Shown piece by piece: positions 35,170 through 43,322 of a stretch of DNA of 64,000 nucleotides. This DNA comes from Geomonas diazotrophica (GTDB lineage Bacteria > Desulfobacterota > Desulfuromonadia > Geobacterales > Geobacteraceae). The notes under the pieces were generated by a model that was not told where the DNA came from, searched no databases, and was given only the letters and a program-made list of their open reading frames with translations. Made by a program: the position numbers and the translations under genes. Position 1 is the stretch's first letter. The number at the start of each line of letters is the position of its first letter. Location of the stretch: contig NZ_JAHLMF010000005.1 of the NCBI RefSeq assembly GCF_018919385.1, forward strand, positions 62,001 through 126,000, given 5' to 3'.

Positions 35170-36417
35170 ATGACATCAACAAGTGAAAATCAGCAGGCCA
35201 TGCTTCGTCAGGTGCTGGGCCTCCCGGTGATCGTGGCGGCCCTGGGCTACTTCGTCGACATCTACGACCTGGTGCTGTTCAGCATCGTGAGGGTCCCGAG
35301 CCTGAAGGGGATCGGACTGGCGGGTCAGGAACTGATCGACCAGGGCGTATTCCTGCTCAACATGCAGATGGCGGGGATGCTTTTGGGCGGCATCCTCTGG
35401 GGTGTCCTCGGGGACCGCAAGGGGCGCCTGAAGATCATGTTCGGCTCCATCTTCATCTACTCCCTGGCCAACCTCGCCAACGCCACGGTCCACTCCATCG
35501 AGGCCTACGCCCTGCTCCGCTTCCTGGCGGGCGTCGGGCTGGCGGGAGAACTCGGCGCCGGGATCACGCTGGTCTCCGAGGTGCTGCACCGCTCCGTCCG
35601 TGGGTACGGCACCATGATCGTCGCCACGGTCGGCGTCTCCGGCGCGATACTCGCCAACTTCGTTGCCAAGCAGTTCGACTGGCGTACCGCCTTCGTCATC
35701 GGCGGCATTCTCGGGCTGATGCTCCTGGTGCTGAGGCTGAGCGTGGCTGAATCGGGGATGTTCAAGGGGATGGAGTCGCGGGAGGTGTCCAAGGGTAATT
35801 TCCTGGCGCTGTTCACCTCCCGCGACCGTTTCGGGCGCTTCCTGCACTCCATCCTGATCGGCCTTCCCTCCTGGTTCGTGGTCGGGGTGCTGATCACCTT
35901 CTCGCCGGAGTTCGCCAGGGTGTTGAACGTGCAAGGGGCGGTGAGCGCGGGGAACGCGGTGATGTACTGCTACCTCGGGCTGGTCGGCGGAGACCTGGCG
36001 AGCGGGGTGCTGAGCCAGGTGATGCGGAGCCGCAAGAAGGTGGTTTTAATGTTCCTTTTGATCACGGTCGCCGCGGTCGCCGTCTACTTCTCTGCGGAAG
36101 GAGTGAGCGCCGGCGCCTTTTACGGCATCTGCTGCCTGCTCGGCTTCGGCATCGGCTACTGGGCCATCTTCGTTACGGTCGCCGCCGAGCAGTTCGGCAC
36201 CAACCTGCGCGCCACCGTGGCCACATCCGTCCCCAACTTCGTACGCGGCATGACCATCCCCATCACCATGCTGTTCCAGGTCGCCCGTAAAAGCCTCGGC
36301 CTCGAAACCGGCGCCATCGTGGTGGGCGTCCTCACCCTGGCTATCGCGCTCTTCTCCCTGTCGCGGCTGCAGGAGACCTTCCACAAGGATCTGGACTACT
36401 TCGAGGAGTTCATCTGA
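35170..36417 (+). CDS. Major facilitator superfamily transporter
   Basis: A 415-residue inner-membrane transporter with about 12 predicted helices. The MFS loop 2-3 signature appears as GVLGDRKGRLKIMFG, and LLRFLAGVGLAGELGAG fits helix 4 of metabolite:H+ symporters. The substrate is not predictable. Its stop overlaps the proposed CTG start of the next transporter, so the two should be translated together. Confidence 0.88.
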   Translation: MTSTSENQQAMLRQVLGLPVIVAALGYFVDIYDLVLFSIVRVPSLKGIGLAGQELIDQGVFLLNMQMAGMLLGGILWGVLGDRKGRLKIMFGSIFIYSLANLANATVHSIEAYALLRFLAGVGLAGELGAGITLVSEVLHRSVRGYGTMIVATVGVSGAILANFVAKQFDWRTAFVIGGILGLMLLVLRLSVAESGMFKGMESREVSKGNFLALFTSRDRFGRFLHSILIGLPSWFVVGVLITFSPEFARVLNVQGAVSAGNAVMYCYLGLVGGDLASGVLSQVMRSRKKVVLMFLLITVAAVAVYFSAEGVSAGAFYGICCLLGFGIGYWAIFVTVAAEQFGTNLRATVATSVPNFVRGMTIPITMLFQVARKSLGLETGAIVVGVLTLAIALFSLSRLQETFHKDLDYFEEFI

Positions 36418-37643
36418 CCGGGTCGCCAGGGCGCATACATTACGGCTGGATCATCGTCGCCACCGCGGCGCTCGGGCTCTTCTCCTGCTTCGGGCTGGCG
36501 CGCTACGCCTACTCGATGCTGCTCCCCGGGATGCAGGCGGGACTGGGGCTCACCTACGACCGCATGGGCTTCATCGGCACCGGGAACTTCGTCGGCTATC
36601 TCCTCTCGGTGCTGGCCGCTCCCCGGCTGATGAAGCGCCTCAAGCCGCGCCGCATGGCCGCCCTGGGCCTCCTGGTCATCGGGGTGGGTATGATGGCGAT
36701 CGGGGCTTCATCCTCCCTGCTTTCCATCATCGCGCTCTACGCCCTGGTCGGCGTGGGGAGCGGCTTCACCAACATCCCGCTCATGGCCCTGGTGACCTAC
36801 TGGTTCCGCAGCGAGCAGCGCGGCAAGGCGGCGGGACTGGTCATCGCCGGCAACGGCATCGGCATCATCCTGGCCGGTTTCCTGATCCCCTTCCTCAACC
36901 GCAACCTCGGCGCATTGGGGTGGCGCAGCGGCTGGATCGCGCTCGGAGCCATCTGCCTCGCCGTGGCTGGCGTCGCGGCCGCGCTGCTGCGCAACCACCC
37001 CTGCGACCTCGGCCTGGAGCCGGTCGGGCGCAAGGTTGAGCCCTCGCCGGAGCAGTTTCTGCGCCACGAGCATAAAGGCGACGGGAGGGTGCTATTCCAC
37101 CTCGGCATGCTCTACCTGGTCTTCGGCGTCACCTTCATGGTGTACGGCACCTTCATCGTGACCACCATGGTAAAGGAATACGGCCTTTCCGAAGCGCGTG
37201 CGGGGTTGTACTGGTCCTGGGTCGGCTTCTTCAGCTTCTTCTCCGGGATCGGCTTCGGCACCCTTTCCGACCGGATCGGCAGGAAGCGCGGACTCGCGCT
37301 GGTCTTCGCCGTGCAGAGCACCGCCTATCTCCTGGCTGGAGTGAAGGCGGGAGCGGCCGGCCTGATCGTTTCGCTGATCCTCTACGGCTCGGCCGTCTTC
37401 GCCATCCCCGCCATCATGGCGGCGGCGGTCGGAGAATACCTCGGTCTCAACCGCGCCTCGGCCGCATTCGCCACCATTACCATCTTCTTCGGCGTAGGCC
37501 AGGTGATCGGACCGGCCGGTGCCGGCATCATCGCCAAGGCATCCGGGGCTTTCACCACGCCATACCTGATCAGCGGCCTTTTGACCAGCGTAGCTATGGT
37601 GTCCGCGCTGTTCCTCCCACCGCCACGGGAAAGGGTCGAGTGA
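36414..37643 (+). CDS. MFS transporter (YbfB/YjiJ-like) with probable CTG start
   Basis: A 409-residue transporter. The first ATG is at 36516, but the frame is open upstream and encodes HYGWIIVATAALGLFSCFGL, the expected first membrane helix. No ATG, GTG or TTG exists in that extension. CTG at 36414 overlaps the previous stop as CTGA and is preceded by GAGGAG at a 5-base distance, an ideal coupled start; ATA at 36435 is the only other idea. Blocks such as ARYAYSMLLPGMQ and TLSDRIGRKRG fit the family. It overlaps the following EamA gene by 4 bases. Confidence 0.78.
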   Translation: MTGSPGRIHYGWIIVATAALGLFSCFGLARYAYSMLLPGMQAGLGLTYDRMGFIGTGNFVGYLLSVLAAPRLMKRLKPRRMAALGLLVIGVGMMAIGASSSLLSIIALYALVGVGSGFTNIPLMALVTYWFRSEQRGKAAGLVIAGNGIGIILAGFLIPFLNRNLGALGWRSGWIALGAICLAVAGVAAALLRNHPCDLGLEPVGRKVEPSPEQFLRHEHKGDGRVLFHLGMLYLVFGVTFMVYGTFIVTTMVKEYGLSEARAGLYWSWVGFFSFFSGIGFGTLSDRIGRKRGLALVFAVQSTAYLLAGVKAGAAGLIVSLILYGSAVFAIPAIMAAAVGEYLGLNRASAAFATITIFFGVGQVIGPAGAGIIAKASGAFTTPYLISGLLTSVAMVSALFLPPPRERVE

Positions 37644-38521
37644 CCATGACAACCGACCAGAACCGGCACCTGCTGCGCACCTCCCTTGTCACCGCGATCG
37701 CCCCCTGCATCTGGGGCAGCACCTACATCGTGACCACGCAGTTGCTCCCGCCGAACCACCCGCTCACCGCGGCCTTGCTGCGCGTGCTCCCCATCGGGCT
37801 GATCATGGTCGCCCTGCAGCGCCGAGCGCCTGAGGGGGAGTGGCGGTGGCGGCTGCTGTTTCTTGGGCTTTTGAACATCGGGGTGTTCCAGGCACTGCTC
37901 TTCATCGCCGCATATCGGCTTCCCGGCGGTGTGGCCGCTACCGTGATCGCGACCCAGCCGTTGGCGGTCATCGTGCTCTCCCGCCCGCTCCTCGGGAGCA
38001 CGCCCACGCGCCTGGCCTGGATCGCTGCGGGAACCGGCGTGGTTGGCGTGGCGCTGCTGGTGCTCACCCCGGCCGCGCGTCTCGACGCCATGGGCATCGC
38101 GGCCGCCCTGGCCGGCGCCGCCTGCATGGCCCTCGGGACCGTCCTCACCAAGCGCTGGTCGGCGACGCCACTCCCCATCGCCGCCTTTACCGGCTGGCAG
38201 TTGGTCTTCGGCGGCCTGTTCCTGCTCCCCTTCGCGCTGCTCTTCGAGGAGCCTCTCGCGGGCCTCACCGTCAAAAACGTGATCGGGTACACCTACCTCG
38301 GCGTCTTTGGCACCGGCATCACCTACATGATCTTTTTCTGGGGGATCCGGCGGCTGCAGCCGTCCGCGGTTTCACTGCTGGGGCTGTTGAGCCCGGTGAT
38401 GGCCACCGCCCTGGGCTTCCTGGTGCTGGGACAGAGCCTCACGTCCCTGCAGATCGTGGGTGGGATGCTGGTGCTGTGGAGTATCTGGGCGGGTCAGCGG
38501 CAGGCGCCGGTCAGGCGCTAG
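37640..38521 (+). CDS. EamA/DMT-family permease
   Basis: A 293-residue membrane protein with ten predicted helices arranged as two EamA repeats. Typical blocks are APCIWGSTYIVTTQLLP at the N-terminus and LLGLLSPVMATALGFLVLGQSL near the C-terminus. The start is GTG at 37640, overlapping the previous stop as GTGA, or the ATG two codons later. It is the third transporter in a coupled run. Such permeases often export amino acids or metabolites; the substrate is unknown. It ends overlapping the PfkB gene tail to tail. Confidence 0.9.
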   Translation: MTMTTDQNRHLLRTSLVTAIAPCIWGSTYIVTTQLLPPNHPLTAALLRVLPIGLIMVALQRRAPEGEWRWRLLFLGLLNIGVFQALLFIAAYRLPGGVAATVIATQPLAVIVLSRPLLGSTPTRLAWIAAGTGVVGVALLVLTPAARLDAMGIAAALAGAACMALGTVLTKRWSATPLPIAAFTGWQLVFGGLFLLPFALLFEEPLAGLTVKNVIGYTYLGVFGTGITYMIFFWGIRRLQPSAVSLLGLLSPVMATALGFLVLGQSLTSLQIVGGMLVLWSIWAGQRQAPVRR

Positions 38522-39432
38522 CCGCGAGTCTCGAGGAAAGCCTGCAGTCGGGAGAGGGTAGGCAGAGCGGCTCGTCCCCCCAGGGCGCGCGTGTTCAGGG
38601 CGCCGGTTGCGGAAGCGAAGCGCGCCGCCTCCCTCAGGGAGAGCCCTCGCGCAATGCCGAAGAGAAAGCCGCCGTGGTAGGCGTCGCCGGCTCGGGTTGT
38701 GTCGATGACCTGGTCCACCGGGTAAGCCGGCTGGTGGAAGGCCTCGCCGTCAGCCGACAGGAGATAGCTCCCCTGCATCCCGCAGGTGACGCCGACCACC
38801 CGGGGGCCGCACTGCAAAAGCGCCTGGGCGGCCTGCTCGGGGGAGGCGGCTCCGGTGCAGCTCGCGGCGTATTCTTCCGCTACGATGCAGATGTCCACCA
38901 TCGGCAACAGTTCGCGGTGTTCCGGCCGGAAGCGGTGCGAACCGCCGTCGAAAGAGACCATCACCCCGGCTTGCCGCGCCGCGTGCGCGCCCCTGAGACA
39001 GGCCTGCCAGTGCCGTCCGTTCAGGTGCAGTATTCTGGCCGCACGGATGGCCTCTTCGTTCAGCATTGCCACGGGGAGTTCGCCGGAGGTTCCCGGCGTG
39101 AAGGTGATGGCACGCGCCCCGTCGCTTTTTCTGACCAGGATCGCGGCTTGCGCAGAGGTGCTGCCGGCGTCGATCGCCACGCCTGCGGTGTCGATCCCTT
39201 CCGTATCAAGCTCGGCGAGGATCATCCGGCCGATGAGATCGTCGCCCACGAGGTCCAGCATCGCGGTCCGCGCGCCCAGCCGGGCCAGGGCAACCAGCGC
39301 TGTGGCCACCGGCCCTCCCCCCGCCAACGCCGAAGCATGCGCCCTCTGCACCAGTTCGCTTCCGGGCAGTTCATCCACCACCATGAGCAGGTCCATGGTG
39401 CATACGCCCAGACCGACCACATCGTATTTCAT
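38518..39432 (-). CDS. PfkB-family carbohydrate kinase
   Basis: A 304-residue ribokinase-like kinase. The ATG at 39432 is chosen (MKYDVVGLGV) over one nine codons upstream. The N-terminal PfkB signature region is GGGPVATALVALARLG, and the C-terminal one is DTTRAGDAYHGGFLFG, where the aspartate is the catalytic base; Arg replaces the usual Gly before AGD. The substrate cannot be inferred; sugars or nucleosides are typical. It converges with the EamA gene with a 4-base overlap. Confidence 0.9.
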   Translation of the reverse strand: MKYDVVGLGVCTMDLLMVVDELPGSELVQRAHASALAGGGPVATALVALARLGARTAMLDLVGDDLIGRMILAELDTEGIDTAGVAIDAGSTSAQAAILVRKSDGARAITFTPGTSGELPVAMLNEEAIRAARILHLNGRHWQACLRGAHAARQAGVMVSFDGGSHRFRPEHRELLPMVDICIVAEEYAASCTGAASPEQAAQALLQCGPRVVGVTCGMQGSYLLSADGEAFHQPAYPVDQVIDTTRAGDAYHGGFLFGIARGLSLREAARFASATGALNTRALGGRAALPTLSRLQAFLETRG

Positions 39433-39526
39433 AGCGCCCCCCTTTCGCGATAAGCCCATTTGCCCGCTCCCCGGGGCGTTGCACCAGCTGGCCGCCGGGA
39501 ACTTGGTGCCGTAGGCCGAGTCCGGT

Positions 39527-39646
39527 ACATCCCCTCTCCCTCTGGGAGAGGGTGGCCAAAGGCCGGGTGAGGGAGCCGCCCGCTGCTGTTACGCTGCCCG
39601 TGGCAACGCCCTCACCCTGACCCTCTCCCCGGAGGAGAGGAGATGT
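39527..39646. repeat. Paired palindromic repeat, copy 3
   Basis: CCCCTCTCCCTCTGGGAGAG with GGCCGGGTGAGGG on the left, and ACGCCCTCACCCTGACC with CTCTCCCCGGAGGAGAGG on the right. It is the same design as copies 1 and 2. It lies between the divergently placed PfkB start and the Rrf2 stop. Confidence 0.85.
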
Positions 39647-39689
39647 GGGCGGAAGTGTTGACTGGCAGTTTAAAACGCCTGCCTCGGTA

Positions 39690-40151
39690 TCAGATGCAGA
39701 AATCCAGCACATCGTCCTGCAGCGCGCCTGCCTCGTCCATCTTTATCATCACGTCGGCGAGCGTGGTGCCGTCCAGGATGCGCGCCATCTCGTCGCGGAC
39801 GTCCTTCATGACCAGCCTGATGCCGCAGGTCGCCTCGTTGCTGCACTCAGGACACCTTGCATAGGCCATTTCGCTGACGCAGGGAACCGGCGCCAGTGGT
39901 CCTTCCATGACCCGTATCGCCTGGCCGAAGGTCACCTTCTGGGGCGGACGTCCCAGGTAGTACCCACCGCCCCTCCCCTTCCGGCTCTGCAAGATGCCGC
40001 TGTTTTTCAGGGTGAGCAGGATATTCTCCAGGAACTTCTTGGGGATCCTCTCGTCACGGGCCAGGTCCTCTATGAGGATCGGCCCCTGGTCGTACTTGCG
40101 TGCCAGGTAAATCAAGGCCTTGAGGCCGTACTTGGTTTTCTTGGATATCAT
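39690..40151 (-). CDS. Rrf2-family transcriptional regulator (IscR-like)
   Basis: A 153-residue winged-helix regulator. The N-terminal MISKKTKYGLKALIYLARKY and the LEDLARDERIPKKFLENILLTL helix-turn-helix are typical. Cysteines in VPCVSE, RCPEC and ATCGIR could hold a [2Fe-2S] cluster as in IscR, though spacing is not identical. It follows the DASS transporter by 9 bases, so it probably regulates this operon in response to redox, iron or an anion. Confidence 0.92.
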   Translation of the reverse strand: MISKKTKYGLKALIYLARKYDQGPILIEDLARDERIPKKFLENILLTLKNSGILQSRKGRGGGYYLGRPPQKVTFGQAIRVMEGPLAPVPCVSEMAYARCPECSNEATCGIRLVMKDVRDEMARILDGTTLADVMIKMDEAGALQDDVLDFCI

Positions 40152-40160
40152 GCTTTCCTC

Positions 40161-41654
40161 TTAGATCTTCAGCCCGAGCAGGGGCCAGATGAACACCACG
40201 GATCCCATGAAGAGGAGCCAGGAGATGGCCATCACCACGGCACCCGCCACGATGATGTCGCGGCTCTTCAGATACCCCGAGGCGTAGGCGATGGCGGTGG
40301 CAGGGGTTCCCATGGGAAGGCAGTAGGCCAGGCCGGCGGGGAGCGCGATGGAGAGCGTCATCACCTTGGGATCCATCCCCGTGGTCTGGCACAGCCCCAT
40401 CCCGACCGGCATCAGGATCGCCACCACCGCGGCGTGGCTGATGCACTCGGTGACGAGGATGGCCACCAGGGAGATGACCGCGATCACCGCAAGGGGAGCG
40501 TGCGCGTGGTCCCCCATTCCCTTCTTCACCACCCAGACCGCCGCACCGGTCTTCTCAAGGGCGGAGGCGAGCGCGATGGTGCCGCCGTACATCAGGATGA
40601 TGCCCCAGTTGACGTACTCCTCGATCATCTGCCAGGAGATCACCTTGAAGGTGAACAAGGCCGCGGCCCCCAGGATGGCTATGGCGGCAAGCCCGGTCTT
40701 CTCGCCCAGGAACATCCAGCCGCCGACGGTGACGGCCATGACCAGGGCGGTGAGGATTTCGTCGTAGCTGATCTTCCCCATTTCCAGCCGCTTGCCGTTC
40801 AGGAATTTAAGCCCTACTTCAACGTTGTCGAGATCCGGCGGGAAGAACTTGAGCAGGATCGAGAACCCCAGGACGAGCAGCGGCAAGACAATCATGCAGG
40901 CCACGGTGGACCACTCGACGAAGGAGAAATGAAGCCCCGTCGCCTCCTTGAGCAGCCCCGCCGCGAGCGGTGCGCGGGCGCCGCCGAGGAAGGTGGCTAT
41001 GCCGCCGATGATGCACCCCCAGGCCATGGACATGAACAGCAGGCGCCCGAAGCTGCTCTTCCCTTTCTCCAGACGCAGGGCCGTTGCCAGTTCGGTGACC
41101 ACCGGGAAGAGCATCGCCGCCACGGCATGCTCGCTCATGATGAAGGAGAGAAAGGCGGACAACAGGAAGACGGTCAGGGCGAGCCGGGCGGGGGTTCTGC
41201 CGAACCTGGCCAGCATGGCGCGGGCGAGGCGGGCGGAGATGCCGGTGCCGGTAAGGGCCGCGGCGAGGATGAAGGCGCCGAGGATGAAGAAGACCGACTC
41301 GTTGCCGAACATCGAGTAGGTCTTCTTGGCGTCCATGATGCCCAGAAGCGGCAGCATCACCATGGAGAGGAGCGCGGTGACGGCGATCGGTAGCAGACCG
41401 GAGATCCAGAAGAAAACGGTCGCGCCAAAGAGCACCAGCGAACGGTACCCCTCGACGGAGAGTCCTTCCGGGGGACTCAAGCGGATCAGGAATGCGATGA
41501 CGAGCGCGACGGCGGCCATCACCTGGTAACGGGCGGTGCGGTCCAGCACGATGAGCCACAGGGGACGGTTGTCGATCTTCAGCGGTTTGTCCAGGAACTG
41601 CTTCGGTTCCATCTGCGGCGGGATGCCCTCGTTGCTCGACTTCAATACCTTCAC
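40161..41654 (-). CDS. DASS/SLC13-family anion:sodium symporter
   Basis: A 497-residue integral membrane transporter with about 12 helices. Family-typical features are the repeated hairpin blocks, NESVFFILGAFILAAALTGTG in the first half, and the ISHAAVVAILMPVGMGL and ALPAGLAYCLPMGTPATAIAY segments near the second binding site. Likely substrates are dicarboxylates, sulfate or related anions. It sits between an unknown protein and an Rrf2 regulator in a minus-strand operon with gaps of only 6 and 9 bases. Confidence 0.92.
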   Translation of the reverse strand: MKVLKSSNEGIPPQMEPKQFLDKPLKIDNRPLWLIVLDRTARYQVMAAVALVIAFLIRLSPPEGLSVEGYRSLVLFGATVFFWISGLLPIAVTALLSMVMLPLLGIMDAKKTYSMFGNESVFFILGAFILAAALTGTGISARLARAMLARFGRTPARLALTVFLLSAFLSFIMSEHAVAAMLFPVVTELATALRLEKGKSSFGRLLFMSMAWGCIIGGIATFLGGARAPLAAGLLKEATGLHFSFVEWSTVACMIVLPLLVLGFSILLKFFPPDLDNVEVGLKFLNGKRLEMGKISYDEILTALVMAVTVGGWMFLGEKTGLAAIAILGAAALFTFKVISWQMIEEYVNWGIILMYGGTIALASALEKTGAAVWVVKKGMGDHAHAPLAVIAVISLVAILVTECISHAAVVAILMPVGMGLCQTTGMDPKVMTLSIALPAGLAYCLPMGTPATAIAYASGYLKSRDIIVAGAVVMAISWLLFMGSVVFIWPLLGLKI

Positions 41655-41660
41655 TCCTAA

Positions 41661-42464
41661 TTAGAGGCCGGAAGATTCGTAAGATTCTGCCACTTCTTTC
41701 ACCCGGAGCAAGCGTCTCAGATCGGAGCCCGCCAGGAGCCTGCGGTCCTCGATGCTATCGATGAAGCCGCGCAGGACCCCTTTCGAAGCGGCGGGAGCGA
41801 AGGGCGAGGTCAGGAAGACCAGCGGCAGGAGCGGCTTGAGCAGCACCTTTTTCTGCTGCCACCCCCGCTGCAGGTGGTTGAAGATCCTGGTGAGCTGCTC
41901 GGGTGGGAGTGCGGCGCCTTCGTCGCAAAGCTGCACCAGCGGCACGATTTCCCGCTCCAGCAAGGCATCGATGCCGGCAACGGTGGAACCGGCCGGTTCG
42001 CTCCCGGCGCCAAGGGAAGACACCACCGACCAACGCGGAAAGACGGCACGAGCATGTTCGAGGGAGCGCAGGCGCTCCTCCATCTGCCAGCCGCGCTCCC
42101 TGGAGCGGGCATGGTCGTAGGCGTGCAGCGGGATGTCGAGAATGTCGACGCCGGCTGCATAGGCCCGCTCCACCATCTTTTGCGAGGGGCAAAAATCCAC
42201 CCTTCCCACGAGGTAGGCGTTGAAGTTTTTCTTGATCAGCCGGGCGAGGTTTTCGGCGTTGGGGAAGCGCTCCTCCTCCCCGAAGGTAAGGTGAAAGAGG
42301 GCGGCGTTACTCTGGTAGTGGCTGTCGTACAGCGTCTCGATGGTCTGCCGCTCAGGGAGATCCCCCCCCACGTAGAAGACGTTTGCTTCCCGCCGCAACT
42401 GGTCGGGGGAATATGGGGAGGTACGAGCGACAAGCTCCCGCATTTTCTTCTGGTCTATCCTCAT
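41661..42464 (-). CDS. Unknown protein, possible TIM-barrel (degenerate radical SAM-like) fold
   Basis: A 267-residue soluble protein, the first gene of the operon with the DASS transporter and Rrf2 regulator. A segment with alternating strands and helices (LIKKNFNAYLVGRVDF, AYAAGVDILDIPLHAYD, RWSVVSSLGAGSEPAGSTVAGIDALL) recalls the barrel of biotin-synthase-type radical SAM proteins, but there is no CX3CX2C cluster. The C-terminal third has a hydrophobic stretch (KPLLPLVFLTSPFA). I do not recognise a defined family, so the fold suggestion is an inference. Confidence 0.7.
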   Translation of the reverse strand: MRIDQKKMRELVARTSPYSPDQLRREANVFYVGGDLPERQTIETLYDSHYQSNAALFHLTFGEEERFPNAENLARLIKKNFNAYLVGRVDFCPSQKMVERAYAAGVDILDIPLHAYDHARSRERGWQMEERLRSLEHARAVFPRWSVVSSLGAGSEPAGSTVAGIDALLEREIVPLVQLCDEGAALPPEQLTRIFNHLQRGWQQKKVLLKPLLPLVFLTSPFAPAASKGVLRGFIDSIEDRRLLAGSDLRRLLRVKEVAESYESSGL

Positions 42465-42703
42465 GGGTATTTTGTCCCTCCGGCAATCAAAGATACTTCA
42501 CAACATCGTGCGATTTTAGCCACCATACGTAAATAAACCAAAACAGTCAACAAAAATTCCACCATAACCCATCATCATACTAGAGTATTGCAAAACGTCT
42601 ATATTAACGGCAGTTTGCACCCACAAAGGTACACCGACCGGGGCGCTGCAACAGTACGTTTCGGTACCGCTCGGCCGAAGCTGAAGAGCTGAATCCATTC
42701 TCA

Positions 42704-42732
42704 TTGACTTGGCGTCACGGACGCGATATAGA
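42704..42732 (+). promoter_or_regulatory. Near-consensus sigma-70 promoter of the five-gene envelope operon
   Basis: TTGACT at 42704-42709 and TATAGA at 42727-42732 have an ideal 17-base spacer. The predicted start site near 42739 would give a leader of about 124 bases before the first ATG. Confidence 0.7.
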
Positions 42733-42739
42733 AAGTGAA

Positions 42740-42802
42740 CCTTGAGCGAGCCGCCGCCCGCGACTAAACCATCGACCGACTGCGTTGCGCAACGCTCAAA
42801 GG
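42740..42802 (+). promoter_or_regulatory. Structured 5' leader of the envelope operon
   Basis: CCTTGAGCG at 42740-42748 can pair with CGCTCAAAGG at 42793-42802 (one bulged A), enclosing about 44 bases. The palindrome GCGTTGCGCAACGC at 42782-42795 overlaps the right arm, so the two folds exclude each other, as in a switch. It does not match a riboswitch class I know. Confidence 0.4.
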
Positions 42803-42862
42803 TTGTTATCCTCATTAACAATTCACCCCCGCTGCCGGCCTGCGGCAGTCGACAAGGCTCTC

Positions 42863-43300
42863 ATGATTTCTCGCATCGATCATCTCAACATCGTGGTACG
42901 CGACCTGGAAGCGGCGGCCGCCTTTTTCGCGCTGCTCGGCTTCACCCCCGGCATAAGTTCCGTCCTCGACACCGACTTCCTCGAGAAACTGACCGGCGTG
43001 CGCTGCGCTGGAGGGAAGTTCACCGCCCTGCACCACCCCGGCTCCGACCTCTCCATCGAGTTGCTGCAGTTCGACGCAGGCGGCGACCCCGATGCCGGGG
43101 TCGGCATCGCCAACCGCATCGGCATGCGCCATCTCGCCTTCGCTGTCACCGACATAGATGCCGAGGTGGCGAGGCTGCGCGGCCACGGCGTGCAGTTCAT
43201 CGGGGAGGTGCAGGTCTGGCAGAAGACGGGAAAGAAACTGATCTACTTTTACGGGCCGGAAGGGATCCTGCTGGAACTCGCCCAGTACCCGAAGCCGTAA
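42863..43300 (+). CDS. VOC-family (glyoxalase-like) metalloprotein
   Basis: A 145-residue single-domain VOC protein. The ATG at 42863 gives the standard opening MISRIDHLNIVVRDLEAA. The four metal-ligand positions of glyoxalase I-type enzymes seem intact: His in DHLNIV, Glu in SIELLQF, His in MRHLAF and Glu in LLELAQYP. Function could be a lactoylglutathione lyase-, epimerase- or dioxygenase-like reaction; I cannot choose. It is the first gene of a five-gene unit, 22 bases before the DACNV-type gene. Confidence 0.88.
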   Translation: MISRIDHLNIVVRDLEAAAAFFALLGFTPGISSVLDTDFLEKLTGVRCAGGKFTALHHPGSDLSIELLQFDAGGDPDAGVGIANRIGMRHLAFAVTDIDAEVARLRGHGVQFIGEVQVWQKTGKKLIYFYGPEGILLELAQYPKP

Positions 43301-43322
43301 TACACGAGGGGTGCCGCCGGCC

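Larger units (their letters stand above)
42465..42862. other. Long intergenic region before the VOC/DACNV/MuiA operon
   Basis: This 398-base gap separates divergent genes. Its left part is AT-rich and holds no supported gene. The right part contains a near-consensus promoter and a leader with strong pairing potential (separate entries). Confidence 0.6.
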
